From Levyella massiliensis (GTDB lineage Bacteria > Bacillota > Clostridia > Tissierellales > Peptoniphilaceae): a DNA stretch of 64,000 bases. The stretch's first letter is position 1. Every line of letters starts with the position of its first letter. Location of the stretch: NCBI RefSeq assembly GCF_000308275.2, contig NZ_HG529490.1, forward strand, positions 585,695 through 649,694, written 5' to 3'. The notes below the pieces were generated by a model that was not told where the DNA came from, ran no database searches, and saw only the letters and a program-made list of their open reading frames with translations. The position numbers and the translations under genes are program-made. Below are positions 24,003 to 32,669 of this stretch, one piece after another.

Positions 24003-24548
24003 TTACTTTTCGACCTTTTTGGCTGTTTCTTTCACATCGTCCTTGACGTCTTTTGCCGCATTCTTGACTTCCTCACCGGCTTTTTTAGCGCCCTCTTTCA
24101 CTTCATCTGCAGCTTTCTTAGCCCCTTTACCGGCGTCCTCGGCTGCTTTCTTTGCGCCTTCTTTTACTTTATCCGCTTTATCCGCTGCTTCTTCAACAGC
24201 CTGGTTGATCTTTTTTCCCATATCATGAGCAGAATCACCCAGATCATCCAATTTCTCCGCAATAGCCGGACGAATACTGCTTAATTTATCCCCGACGTCT
24301 TCCCCGAAATCACGAGCGATGTTTACATATTCATCCGCTTTATCACGAACGATTTCTCCGGCTTCACGAGCCTTGTCCGCCAATTCCTTGCGGGTTTCTT
24401 CACCGGATTTTGGAGCGGTGAGAATGCCGATGCCGGCACCGATCACAGCGCCCAACAACAGACCGAATCCAACCTTCTTCGAATCTTCAAAGCGAGCGCG
24501 AGCCACGCGTTCACGATTTTTTGCTTCGATATAATCAATAATTCCCAT
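24003..24548 (-). CDS. YtxH-domain protein with LEA-like repeat tail
   Basis: A 181-residue protein. Residues about 25-80 form a YtxH domain: a glycine-rich membrane segment (GFGLLLGAVIGAGIGILTAP) followed by KSGEETRKELADKA. The remainder is a highly charged amphipathic helix, and from about residue 125 it becomes repetitive, with KEGAKKAAEDAGKGAKKAAD and related units resembling group 3 LEA / apolipoprotein-like 11-mer repeats. Such tails are associated with desiccation or envelope stress in other organisms, which is an inference here. GGGGG lies before the ATG at 24548. Confidence 0.8.
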   Translation of the reverse strand: MGIIDYIEAKNRERVARARFEDSKKVGFGLLLGAVIGAGIGILTAPKSGEETRKELADKAREAGEIVRDKADEYVNIARDFGEDVGDKLSSIRPAIAEKLDDLGDSAHDMGKKINQAVEEAADKADKVKEGAKKAAEDAGKGAKKAADEVKEGAKKAGEEVKNAAKDVKDDVKETAKKVEK

Positions 24549-24703
24549 AGTTTCCCCCTTCGGTTTGTTTCTCGTCGGGCAGTCAAAAGACAGACCGGCG
24601 ACGAATCGGATGACATCGTTTTATTTATCATACTTTTTAATTATAACAAACAAAATGTGCCCTGAAAATGCTTACATTTCTAATATACCCAACCTTTTTT
24701 CAA

Positions 24704-24729
24704 GAAAACTCCCGCCGGTGGGGCGGGAG
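24704..24729 (-). terminator. Terminator of the 6S RNA gene
   Basis: A perfect 8-bp GC-rich stem (CTCCCGCC with GGCGGGAG) with a 5-base loop and TTTTC after it on the minus strand. Confidence 0.8.
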
Positions 24730-24896
24730 GAATTTTCGCATCCTTGGGCCTTACTAATTTAATACCTTCTGTTCGTGAAGGTGGGATAGCTGCCTATTTC
24801 TTCCAACTTCCCTCCAAAGGGGCTTGTTTTCCGATTTAGGACTCCGCCGTCCCTTATAAGATGCGTAGGTTTAATGTTCAGGCGTATCCAAGGACA
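24709..24896 (-). ncRNA. ssrS: 6S RNA (RNA polymerase regulator)
   Basis: A transcript of about 187 bases is predicted between a strong promoter and a strong terminator in a gene-free stretch of 446 bases. It folds like 6S RNA. A closing stem joins the 5' TCCTTGG and GCCT with the 3' AGGC and CCAAGGA. A long single-stranded bulge follows on both sides, with the typical small 3' hairpin in the bulge (ACCTTC, acgaaca, GAAGGT), and the long apical arm includes CCTA/UAGG and GGGA/TCCC pairings. 6S RNA mimics an open promoter and sequesters housekeeping RNA polymerase. The assignment comes from the structure; no covariance search was run. Confidence 0.72.
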
Positions 24897-24901
24897 TTTA
24901 T

Positions 24902-24930
24902 AGTATAGCAGACCTTTTCCCGATGAACAA
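24902..24930 (-). promoter_or_regulatory. Promoter of the 6S RNA gene
   Basis: TTGTTC (24930-24925), a 17-base spacer and TATACT (24907-24902) on the minus strand, placing the start of transcription near 24896, at the first base of the predicted closing stem region. Confidence 0.75.
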
Positions 24931-24994
24931 GAGAACGTCCTCTTAGCACGCCCTTCAGAATGTGGTACCATGTAGGCCAAGGAGGGCATCGCCC

Positions 24995-25792
24995 ATGGAA
25001 ATCATCAATCTTTTCGTAAAACCCAGTCCGGAATCTCGAGAAGCCCATCGCCGTGTGGAGGCATATTTTGAGGATCACGGATTTGCGATTTCACGTCTTT
25101 ACAACGAAAAGGCACGCTATAACATCGTGATAGGCGGCGATGGCTCCTTTTTACGCGCCGTGCACTCCACACATTTTTCTTCCATTCCCTTCTTAGGCAT
25201 CAACACCGGCCATCTCGGTTTTTTTCAGGAAATTACCCTGTCGGATTTGGAAGAGTATCTGGAACTGTTGCGTCTGCATCGTTATGAAATTCATCATCAG
25301 GATGTCCTTTGTTGTACCGTTGAAACGACCGCATGGACGTATCGATTACTCGCAGTGAATGAATTTTTGATTTCAAGCAACGACGATCACATCTTGCATC
25401 TGAATGTTGGAGTAGACGGGGTGGACTTTATCAACTCCTCGGGCGACGGCCTGATGCTCTCTACACCGGCCGGCTCGACGGCGTACAATTTATCTGCCGG
25501 CGGTTCCATTTTGCATCAAATGCTGCGTGGCTATCAGATTACCGCCTTGCATCCGGTCCGTTCCAAATCCTTTGACTCACTCCCCTCTTCCCTGGTGCTG
25601 CCAGCCGAATCCAAAACGGTATTAACCATTGATGGAAGGGATGCCGAACGCATAAAGCTTATTTGTGACGGTGTGAAGCATGCATTTAGGGGCGTGAAGC
25701 GCTTGACCTTCTCGGTGCCGGAGGAGCGAATACAGCGCATTATCTTCCGTTCCAACTGGTATTGGAAAAATCTACGTGATAAACTTTTTTAG
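24995..25792 (+). CDS. nadK: NAD kinase
   Basis: Makes NADP from NAD and ATP. About 265 residues. The GGDG motif (IVIGGDGSFLRAV) and the NE/D pocket (INTGHLGFF, GDGLMLSTPAGSTAYNLSAGG) are intact, with the catalytic Asp in GGDG. The frame is open upstream, but the ATG at 24995 is preceded by AAGGAGG at nine bases and begins MEIINLFVKPSPESREAH, so the upstream ATG at 24962 is rejected. It is followed at 25795-25810 by a short terminator. The upstream 200 bases are shared with the divergent 6S RNA gene. Confidence 0.92.
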   Translation: MEIINLFVKPSPESREAHRRVEAYFEDHGFAISRLYNEKARYNIVIGGDGSFLRAVHSTHFSSIPFLGINTGHLGFFQEITLSDLEEYLELLRLHRYEIHHQDVLCCTVETTAWTYRLLAVNEFLISSNDDHILHLNVGVDGVDFINSSGDGLMLSTPAGSTAYNLSAGGSILHQMLRGYQITALHPVRSKSFDSLPSSLVLPAESKTVLTIDGRDAERIKLICDGVKHAFRGVKRLTFSVPEERIQRIIFRSNWYWKNLRDKLF

Positions 25793-25794
25793 TC

Positions 25795-25810
25795 GGGCGA
25801 ACGCCCTTTT
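25795..25810 (+). terminator. Short terminator after nadK
   Basis: GGGCG and CGCCC pair around AA and are followed by TTTT, three bases after the nadK stop. The stem is short, so termination may be partial. A second hairpin, TTCGGG with CCCGAA, lies at 25830-25845 in the trkA leader. Confidence 0.55.
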
Positions 25811-25875
25811 AGTACACGGAGCAATATCGTTCGGGAAAGCCCGAAGTTATTAAAATCACAAGGTTAGGAGAATCC

Positions 25876-27234
25876 ATGGACATTGTCATTGTCGGCGCCG
25901 GTAAAATGGGGCAGGAATTGTGCAGAAGTCTTGCCGATGAAGGCCATAACATTACACTGATCGAAAAAAATGCGGAAATACTGCAATTATTATTAGAAAC
26001 CTATGATATTACCGGTGTTCTGGGAAATGGTTCGTTTTATGAGGTGCAAACGCAGGCGAACGTCAATACCTGTGACATGTTTATTGCGGTTACCGAGCAG
26101 GATGAGGTCAATATTATATCTTGTGTCATCGCAAATCGCATGGGGGCAAAATACACAGTAGCGCGCATTCGCACCCCGGAGTATGCGGAGCATTTGGATT
26201 TCTCTTCCAAAAGTCTGGGCATTTCCCTAATGGTAAATCCCGAACGTGAATCCGCGCGAGAAGTATTTCGGACCTTGCAGTTCCCGGCGGCGCTCAGTGT
26301 CGAATCTTTTGCCAACGGACAGGTGAGTATGGTGGAATTGTTAGTGACAGAAACCAGTCCCATCTTAGGCATGAATTTAATTGCCTTCCGTAAGCGTTAT
26401 CCGGGACTCATCACTGCGATCATCCAAGAAAATGATCGATCCGTCATTCCGAGCGGCGAAACGACCTTTAAGGTAGGCCAACACTTCTATGTGTTGGGTG
26501 AACACAAGGATCTGCGTCGTCTCTATGCGGATTTAGGCGGTCTCTCCCGCATTAAATCAGTTCTGATCGTCGGTGGCGGACGCATTGCTCGCTATGTATT
26601 GGATATGCATCGCAAGACGAGCAAGCATATCAAACTCATCGAATCCAACGAGCTCATTGCCAACGACCTGGCCGAAGAATTTCCGAATATTGAAGTAATT
26701 CTCGGCGATGGCACGGATCAGGCTTTGTTGAAGGAGGAAAATATCAATCACTACGATTGCCTCTTAGCCTTAACCGGTATCGATGAAGAGAATATTATTT
26801 TATCAATGTTTGCGGCCTCGGAAGGAGTACCGCGCACAATTACAAAGGTGAACCGCTTCGCGCTTCTCCCCATCGCATTCAGCGTCGGCGTGCAGTCCAT
26901 GATTACGCCAGTTAACCTGGGAGCCACGGCCATCATCCGCTATGTGCGTTCCATTAGCAATGCCTCGCAGAGTTCCAGCATTGAAGCACTCTATCGCGTA
27001 CGCAACAGCACGGTAGAGATTATGCAATGTTTCGCCCGTTCCACTTTTCAAGCGATCGATATCCCGCTTTCGGATGTCAATTTCCGTGATGGCGTTTTGA
27101 TTGCATTAATCGTGCGCAACCATACCATCATTATTCCGTCCGGATCGGATACCATACAAACAGGCGATCATGTCCTGGTTGTGTCCAATCACGGCATTGC
27201 CACCGAGTTAAACGGGTTTTTACGAGGTGAATAA
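25876..27234 (+). CDS. trkA: Trk potassium uptake system NAD-binding protein TrkA
   Basis: A 452-residue cytoplasmic gating subunit of the Trk K+ channel. It has two RCK units in tandem: the first Rossmann fold begins IVIVGAGKMGQELCRSL with the acid in LIEKN, and the second begins SVLIVGGGRIARYVLDM. Each is followed by a TrkA-C domain (SILGMNLIAFRKRYPG; IDIPLSDVNFRDGVL and IIPSGSDTIQTGDHVLVV). NAD(H) or ATP binding to these folds controls K+ flow through TrkH. TAGGAG precedes the ATG at 25876. Its TAA overlaps the trkH ATG by one base (TAATG). Confidence 0.95.
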   Translation: MDIVIVGAGKMGQELCRSLADEGHNITLIEKNAEILQLLLETYDITGVLGNGSFYEVQTQANVNTCDMFIAVTEQDEVNIISCVIANRMGAKYTVARIRTPEYAEHLDFSSKSLGISLMVNPERESAREVFRTLQFPAALSVESFANGQVSMVELLVTETSPILGMNLIAFRKRYPGLITAIIQENDRSVIPSGETTFKVGQHFYVLGEHKDLRRLYADLGGLSRIKSVLIVGGGRIARYVLDMHRKTSKHIKLIESNELIANDLAEEFPNIEVILGDGTDQALLKEENINHYDCLLALTGIDEENIILSMFAASEGVPRTITKVNRFALLPIAFSVGVQSMITPVNLGATAIIRYVRSISNASQSSSIEALYRVRNSTVEIMQCFARSTFQAIDIPLSDVNFRDGVLIALIVRNHTIIIPSGSDTIQTGDHVLVVSNHGIATELNGFLRGE

Positions 27235-28697
27235 TGAATCATTCCATCACGCGTTACATCATGGGGCGGGTCTATGGCGTTTTTGCCTTGCTTCTGCTCC
27301 TGCCTCTTTTTGTGTCTCTACTCTATCGCGAGCCCATCGATGATATAGAAGCCTGGCTTGTCACCATAGGCATCTCGATTTTGCTCTTTCTTATCTTTGG
27401 ACGAAAAGAGCCGGCGGACACCACGTTTTTTGCCCGTGAGGGCTTGGTCATGTGCGCCTTGCTGTGGCTGAGTTTATCGCTACTTGGCGGATTGCCCTTG
27501 TATTTGACAGGCCAGTATCCGAGCCTGGTAGATGCCTTTTTTGAAATTTCTTCCGGTCTTACGACAACGGGTGCCTCCGTTTCGGTCAACATCGAAAGCC
27601 TCAGTTATTCGGTGCTGTTTTGGCGCTCTTTCACCCATCTGATCGGCGGCATGGGTGTACTCGTATTCGTCTTAGCATTGACGCCGCATGCTTCCTCCAG
27701 TTCCGTGCAGATTGCCAAGGCTGAAATGCCCGGCCCCTCCTTCGGGAAACTGGTAGCCAAGCTTTCGGATACGGCGCGCATCCTGTACGGCATCTATCTT
27801 TTTTTAACGGCAATCTTAGTGATTTTTCTGCTGATCGGCGGAATGCCGCTCTTTGATGCACTCTGCCATGCCTTCGGCACCGCCGGCACGGGCGGCTTCG
27901 GCATCAAGAATACGTCCATTGCCTACTACCATTCGGCCTATTTGGAATGGGTGCTTGCCATCGGTATGCTTGTTTTTACCGTGAACATCAATCTCTACTA
28001 TTTCGTTCTCATTGGTCGCGCTAAGGAAATGTTTGACGATGAGGAGTTTCGGTGGTTCTTAGTTTTTTTTGTCGCGCTCTTTGCCGCTCTTATGATTTCT
28101 CAATTCTGTCAACCACACCAGCATGGGATGGCTACCACGATCCGTCATTCCTTCTTCTCCCTGTCATCTTTGATGTCGACAACGGGATTTTGTACGGTTG
28201 ATTTTGCGCAGTGGCCGCTTTTTTCTCGCTTTATATTATTGCTGGCGATGATCATCGGCGGTTGCGGCGGGTCGACGGCCGGCGGCTTTAAAGTATCCCG
28301 CGTGGCGATCACGATTAAATCTGCCTTTCGCACGCTGGCGCATACGCGCCATCCGCGCCGCATCGTTCCGCTGCAATTTGATCATAAACCGGTGGATGCC
28401 TCATTCCTGCGCCAGCTGCACGGTTACTTAGCCATGTATGTCCTCTGTGCTTTCGGATTGATTTTGATTGTCAGTTTGGATCCGGTGACGGACAGCATGG
28501 AAACGGCTATCTCCACGGTACTGGCCACGTTTAATAACGTCGGTCCGGGACTCGGCTATCTGGTAGGTCCGACAGGCAACTATTACGGCTACCATGCGTT
28601 GACAAAAATTATGCTCAGCATCGGAATGATAGCCGGACGCTTGGAAATTTGGCCGGTGTTGATTCTCTTCTCCCCGCGTACATGGAAAAAACATTAA
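27234..28697 (+). CDS. trkH: Trk potassium transporter membrane subunit TrkH
   Basis: A 487-residue K+ transport protein of the TrkH/KtrB superfamily with four pseudo-repeated pore units. Selectivity-filter loops can be recognised around TTTGASV, GTAGTGGFG, MSTTGFCTVD and FNNVGPGLG, each with the central glycine, so the channel is likely functional. GCGGSTAGGFKVSRV is the family block in the third unit. Length and helices are typical of TrkH and longer than KtrB. Translation is coupled to trkA, its regulatory partner. A large inverted repeat follows downstream. Confidence 0.95.
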   Translation: MNHSITRYIMGRVYGVFALLLLLPLFVSLLYREPIDDIEAWLVTIGISILLFLIFGRKEPADTTFFAREGLVMCALLWLSLSLLGGLPLYLTGQYPSLVDAFFEISSGLTTTGASVSVNIESLSYSVLFWRSFTHLIGGMGVLVFVLALTPHASSSSVQIAKAEMPGPSFGKLVAKLSDTARILYGIYLFLTAILVIFLLIGGMPLFDALCHAFGTAGTGGFGIKNTSIAYYHSAYLEWVLAIGMLVFTVNINLYYFVLIGRAKEMFDDEEFRWFLVFFVALFAALMISQFCQPHQHGMATTIRHSFFSLSSLMSTTGFCTVDFAQWPLFSRFILLLAMIIGGCGGSTAGGFKVSRVAITIKSAFRTLAHTRHPRRIVPLQFDHKPVDASFLRQLHGYLAMYVLCAFGLILIVSLDPVTDSMETAISTVLATFNNVGPGLGYLVGPTGNYYGYHALTKIMLSIGMIAGRLEIWPVLILFSPRTWKKH

Positions 28698-28749
28698 TTG
28701 CGTGTCCGAATAAAACACTACGATCAAAATGGGGCTACCCAAAGCGCAA

Positions 28750-28795
28750 AAACGTCGGAATTTCAATACACTGAAGCGTTGAAATTCCGACGTTT
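28750..28795. terminator. 17-bp perfect inverted repeat between convergent genes
   Basis: AAACGTCGGAATTTCAA (28750-28766) pairs exactly with 28779-28795 around a 12-base loop. On the minus strand it is followed by TTTTT, so it likely terminates the small membrane protein gene; on the plus strand the T-tract is poor. It lies between trkH and that convergent gene. Confidence 0.7.
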
Positions 28796-28859
28796 GAATA
28801 TTGGCTGTTAGCTATTGGCTATTTGCAGTAAGCGCATTTTGATTACGCCTCGTTTGGCT

Positions 28860-29228
28860 CTATAAAGCCTTTTCTTTTGAGGTTTGTTCGCCGGATAACG
28901 GAGTCGTTTTTGGACTCGTGGAAAACGGCCAACAATAGCGCCAAAGGTCTCGAAGTCCTATACCAACCACGCCCCCCGGCAAGAGTCCTCCAAAATTCGG
29001 ATTCCAGTGGAGCCATTGATTGCTTAAGGTAAGCGCCATGAGTATCCCATAGACAAGAAGCGTTATATAGTCTCTTTTTTTATAGCAGACAAAAACGCTG
29101 TCCACTACGAGAATATACGGAAACGCTAGGCTAAAAAATTCTGAATTTTGCATCACCATCGCGCAAACGTAAGCCACGCCGAGAGCTAAAATATTAACCA
29201 TCAATAAATTAACTCGTTTACGATCCAT
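28860..29228 (-). CDS. Small membrane protein of unknown function
   Basis: A 122-residue protein with three likely transmembrane segments (LLMVNILALGVAYVCAMVM, FFSLAFPYILVVDSVFV, ITLLVYGILMALTL) and a polar C-terminal tail rich in Ser, Thr and Pro. No family recognised. The ATG at 29228 lies six bases after GGAG. It stands alone between the PBP operon and trkH, with a large inverted repeat after it. The gene looks real from its ribosome site and consistent hydrophobic pattern, but codon-level evidence is limited. Confidence 0.6.
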   Translation of the reverse strand: MDRKRVNLLMVNILALGVAYVCAMVMQNSEFFSLAFPYILVVDSVFVCYKKRDYITLLVYGILMALTLSNQWLHWNPNFGGLLPGGVVGIGLRDLWRYCWPFSTSPKTTPLSGEQTSKEKAL

Positions 29229-29318
29229 GTCATGCTCCTTATTTTTCTTAGTGGACAGCTGTAACTAATTATAAACCTGCAACGCGCTTAACGAAAAGAG
29301 CTTAAGCAACAATAAACG

Positions 29319-30704
29319 TTACTTTTGCAGTGCCAGCTCTAAGATTTTTGCAACAATCGGCATTGCGGCAGCCTGACCGGAGCGTCCGTCATCTTCTACA
29401 ACAACACAAACCAAAACGCGCGGATTCTCCGCCGGAGCAAAACCGATGGTCCAAGCATTGGTTGAACCGCCACTCGTCTGCGCGGTACCCGTCTTTCCGC
29501 CGGCGGCCTGTCCTAAACGATCGGTGAGGCCGATGGCTTTTCCTGTCGCAATAAGATCTTCCTGCAGTATATGTGCGAAGGTGGCATTAATGGTACGATG
29601 CACCACAGGTTTTGTTTCTTTCATTTTCTCTCCATTGGGCGCAATATAGTTCTTCACTAAATGTGCCTCCGGTACCTTTCCGCCATTGGCAAAGGCGGCA
29701 TAGGCAACCGTCATCTGTAACGGCGAGACCAAAAGATTGCCTTGACCAAAGCTGTTGGAGACTTTGAGATTCACATCCATCCCTTCCGTATAGGGTGCCG
29801 TGGAGCGGGATGTGGGCAGCACAAAGGGCAGTTCTTCATTGAATCCTACCGATTCTGCAGCTTCACGCAAGATTTTCGGATCCATGTTCTTTGTTTTGTC
29901 GATGAAATACACATTGGAGGAATGCATCAGCGCCTCCTTCAAGCCGATCTTTCCATAGGCGGCTTGTCCGGCATTGGTATATTTCTTGCCGTCCACCGTC
30001 GTTTCCCCACGGTCGTCATAGGCAAGATCCACGCCTTCCTGCAACAACGCCAGCGCCGTAATGGGTTTCATGACAGAGCCCGGGGTATAAAGTCCCAGCG
30101 TTGCCCGCGGAAAGAGAGCGCGATCCTCATTCTCAACCAGTTGACTCCAATGCGCATCCAAGGTGTTTACATCAAAGCTTGGTAACGAGACCATCGCTAA
30201 AATTTCTCCCGTGCGGGGGTCCATCGCCACGGCAGCGCCTTTATGGCCTTCCAAAGTGGTGTAAGCGGCGTATTGCAGATCATTATCAATGGTGAGAACT
30301 ACATCATTGCCGGTGCCTTCATTCAATACCTTGCCCCGCAGCGCTGCAATCGGATTATCCGTGGATAGGTTCAGTAATTGTGTGTTCAGCGCTTTTTCTA
30401 AGCCGGTTTTTCCGTATTGTTTGGAATGATAACCGATCACATGCGAATACATATTGGGATGATGCGAGAAGCGATGATAGCCGTTTGCATCTTTTTCGCG
30501 TCCTACGATTTCATGACCGTTGCGGTCGTAAAATCTTCCGCGTCCAAAATACGTTTCATCCACCCAGTTACGCATATTTTGCGGATTACTGCGTAAATCC
30601 GGCGCTTTAAAAAGCTGAAAAAACACCATATATAACACCAGTCCCAGGAAAAACACCAGAAAAAGACCGATGAGCATAGCTAAACGACGTTTACTTCGTT
30701 GCAT
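29319..30704 (-). CDS. Penicillin-binding protein, class B type transpeptidase (PbpA/FtsI-like)
   Basis: About 461 residues. A single N-terminal transmembrane anchor (AMLIGLFLVFFLGLVLYMVFF) precedes a short dimerisation region starting RGRFYDRNGHEIV, then the transpeptidase domain with the active serine in TPGSVMKP, the second motif SSN in MHSSNVYFI and the third motif KTG in AAGGKTGTAQT. It cross-links peptidoglycan stem peptides outside the membrane and is a target of beta-lactams. The frame extends upstream, but the ATG at 30704, five bases after AAGGAGG, is chosen. It overlaps the SEDS gene by 14 bases, matching the PbpA/RodA/FHA cluster known from Gram-positives. Confidence 0.9.
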   Translation of the reverse strand: MQRSKRRLAMLIGLFLVFFLGLVLYMVFFQLFKAPDLRSNPQNMRNWVDETYFGRGRFYDRNGHEIVGREKDANGYHRFSHHPNMYSHVIGYHSKQYGKTGLEKALNTQLLNLSTDNPIAALRGKVLNEGTGNDVVLTIDNDLQYAAYTTLEGHKGAAVAMDPRTGEILAMVSLPSFDVNTLDAHWSQLVENEDRALFPRATLGLYTPGSVMKPITALALLQEGVDLAYDDRGETTVDGKKYTNAGQAAYGKIGLKEALMHSSNVYFIDKTKNMDPKILREAAESVGFNEELPFVLPTSRSTAPYTEGMDVNLKVSNSFGQGNLLVSPLQMTVAYAAFANGGKVPEAHLVKNYIAPNGEKMKETKPVVHRTINATFAHILQEDLIATGKAIGLTDRLGQAAGGKTGTAQTSGGSTNAWTIGFAPAENPRVLVCVVVEDDGRSGQAAAMPIVAKILELALQK

Positions 30705-31974
30705 ATCTGCCTCCTTCCTGCATCCAATCCTCGGAACAGGTTTGTAATAAGGCCAGAAGCACAAAGCTCGACAAGAGGGAAGAACCGCCATACGTTAAAA
30801 ACGGCACGGTTATCCCCGTTAAGGGTATGACCTTAAGAACGCCTGCAAACATGACAATTGCCTGCGAGGCAAAAATAGCGCTCACGGCAACCGCCACCGC
30901 GGCATAAAAATCTCTCTCCTGCTGCATGGCAATCTTAAAACCACGATAGAGCAGCAGCACAAAGAGCAGGATCACGCAAATCCCCATGAAAGCACCCATC
31001 TCTTCCACGACAGAGGCAAAGATAAAATCCGAGTGCCCCAAGGGAATGCTGTCAGGATGCCCAAGGCCGATGCCCGTTCCAAAGAAGCCGCCTTCCGCGA
31101 TAGCAAATAAAGCCTGAATAATCTGATAGCCTTTATTATTGAAGTCCTTCCACGGATCCAGCCACATATCAAAACGCACACGCACATGGGAAAATAAATG
31201 ATACGCCACAAAAAGGCCTACACAGGCCAACAGCAGGTTTATCACCGGCACCCAGCGATGCCGTTCGAAAGCAATCTGCGTAGTCAAAAGCGTTGCAAAA
31301 AAGATCGCCGCCGTGCCCAGTTCCTTTTGCAATAAAAACAATCCCAACAGGATATAAACCATAACGGTTAAAGAGATACGGCCCAAAAAAGTCTTCTCAT
31401 AGTGTTCGTAATTCTTATACCAAGAGGCGATAAACAACACAAAAGGTATTTTCGCAAATTCTGAGGGTTGTACATTGATATTCGCAATCGTAATCCAGTT
31501 GCGCGCCCCACGTAAGGTCAGGCCAAACACCAATGTGATGAAGAAAAAGACAAGCGTCACCCCGTAATAGAAGAGCAAGTGCCCTTCCCAAAGCGTATAG
31601 GTGCGACGCATGATGAAGTACACGAGGAAAAAGGCTACCAAGCTAGCCAGATAGATCATCAGCTGTCTTTCGCCCCGCCCTGGATCCAAGCGATAAATCA
31701 TGATAATACCGATGGTGAAAATCATATTGGTAATGAGAAGCAGATACACTTCTTTCTTCGAAACAATCCGCAAGAGAGTTAAAGATAACAGAGAAACGAC
31801 CAAAAGTCCCGCGCCGAACAACAAAGACCTTTCACTGAGTTTCTTGATCTGAAACGTATAGACCAAAAATACGGTCAAAAACTGGAACAAAAACAGAAGC
31901 CATTTCGTATTGGAAAAAGCCATCTTCGCCCGCCGGTTATCCGGTGCAGACGGTTGAAAAAGATTAATTTTCAT
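30691..31974 (-). CDS. FtsW/RodA/SpoVE family peptidoglycan polymerase (SEDS)
   Basis: A 427-residue membrane protein with about ten helices. SEDS proteins polymerise lipid II into glycan strands together with a class B PBP, here encoded immediately downstream. Recognisable blocks are RGARNWITI with NVQPSEFAKIPFVL, the DPWKDFNNKGYQIIQALFAI loop, GLGHPDSIPLGHSDFIFA with VVEEMG, and the C-terminal PLTGITVPFLTYGGSS. The catalytic Asp lies in the loop containing SDFIFA. The sequence cannot fix whether it serves elongation or division. The start overlaps the FHA gene by 11 bases. Confidence 0.92.
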   Translation of the reverse strand: MKINLFQPSAPDNRRAKMAFSNTKWLLFLFQFLTVFLVYTFQIKKLSERSLLFGAGLLVVSLLSLTLLRIVSKKEVYLLLITNMIFTIGIIMIYRLDPGRGERQLMIYLASLVAFFLVYFIMRRTYTLWEGHLLFYYGVTLVFFFITLVFGLTLRGARNWITIANINVQPSEFAKIPFVLFIASWYKNYEHYEKTFLGRISLTVMVYILLGLFLLQKELGTAAIFFATLLTTQIAFERHRWVPVINLLLACVGLFVAYHLFSHVRVRFDMWLDPWKDFNNKGYQIIQALFAIAEGGFFGTGIGLGHPDSIPLGHSDFIFASVVEEMGAFMGICVILLFVLLLYRGFKIAMQQERDFYAAVAVAVSAIFASQAIVMFAGVLKVIPLTGITVPFLTYGGSSLLSSFVLLALLQTCSEDWMQEGGRYATK

Positions 31975-32470
31975 GATCCGCCTCGTTCAGAAATACAAAA
32001 TGGATGCCGCCAAGCGCCACCATATCCCTGGAATGCAGCTCAACCGGCTGCGTCACGACCTCATCATTCACCTGCGTCGGGTTCGTGGCCTTCAAATCGT
32101 CAATTAGAAAATGGCCCCCGTTTTGGACAATCACTGCCTGATGCTTACTCATCTGCCGATCTTTAATGACAATCGTATTGTCGTCCGCACGGCCGATCGA
32201 GGTATTGTCGGAAAGAAAATATTCCTCACGCACCGGAAAATCAAAGTCAGCCGGATTGCTCAAAAGCTTTAACGAAGCGGCGCGCACAGAGCGCTGCCGC
32301 ATGGTGGAACGAATGTCCATCGTAATCATGCGCACAATACGACTGATAAATACCAATACAATCAACACAAAGATAAATTTCAATATGGTAGACACAATCA
32401 TATAAAGCGTTACTTTTCCGAAGAGTTGCGTGAAAAACAGCGCTTCCATTGCATTAAAAAAACCGTCCAT
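31964..32470 (-). CDS. Membrane-anchored FHA domain protein
   Basis: A 168-residue protein: an N-terminal transmembrane helix (IVSTILKFIFVLIVLVFIS), then a linker and a forkhead-associated domain from about residue 75 with the phosphothreonine-binding signature SIGRADDNTIVIKD, then MSKHQAVIV and an NPTQVN loop. FHA domains bind phosphothreonine, typically made by a PknB-type kinase, so this protein may link a Ser/Thr kinase to the adjacent SEDS-PBP pair; the kinase is not in the window. GGAGG precedes the ATG at 32470, and a good promoter lies upstream. Confidence 0.9.
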   Translation of the reverse strand: MDGFFNAMEALFFTQLFGKVTLYMIVSTILKFIFVLIVLVFISRIVRMITMDIRSTMRQRSVRAASLKLLSNPADFDFPVREEYFLSDNTSIGRADDNTIVIKDRQMSKHQAVIVQNGGHFLIDDLKATNPTQVNDEVVTQPVELHSRDMVALGGIHFVFLNEADHEN

Positions 32471-32491
32471 AGTTGCCTCCTGCCTAGCTTG

Positions 32492-32520
32492 AGTATACCA
32501 TAGCCCACGAATCGTATGAA
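32492..32520 (-). promoter_or_regulatory. Promoter of the FHA-SEDS-PBP operon
   Basis: On the minus strand TTCATA (32520-32515), 17 bases, then TATACT (32497-32492), with TGG just before the -10, about 22 bases before the start codon. Confidence 0.65.
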
Positions 32521-32623
32521 AATCATACTAAGGTTGATCTGTGGAGAAACTTTGTGTAACAAAATATCCGTTCAGCAATGCGCAATCGCTAAGCCTTAAC
32601 CAATGGCATACGACGAATAACCG

Positions 32624-32652
32624 AAAAAGGCGACCCGACGGGCCGCCTTTTT
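32624..32652. terminator. Bidirectional terminator downstream of the phosphoglucomutase gene
   Basis: GGCG and CCC pair with GGG and CGCC around GAC, with one internal mismatch, flanked by A5 and T5. On the minus strand it ends the glycogen operon. Confidence 0.85.
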
Positions 32653-32669
32653 AACTACTTTGCGTTTTC

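Noticed and set aside
25830-25845. Riboswitch in the trkA leader
   Set aside because: Only one 6-bp hairpin in an 83-base gap; too little sequence for a known potassium or cyclic-di-AMP riboswitch.
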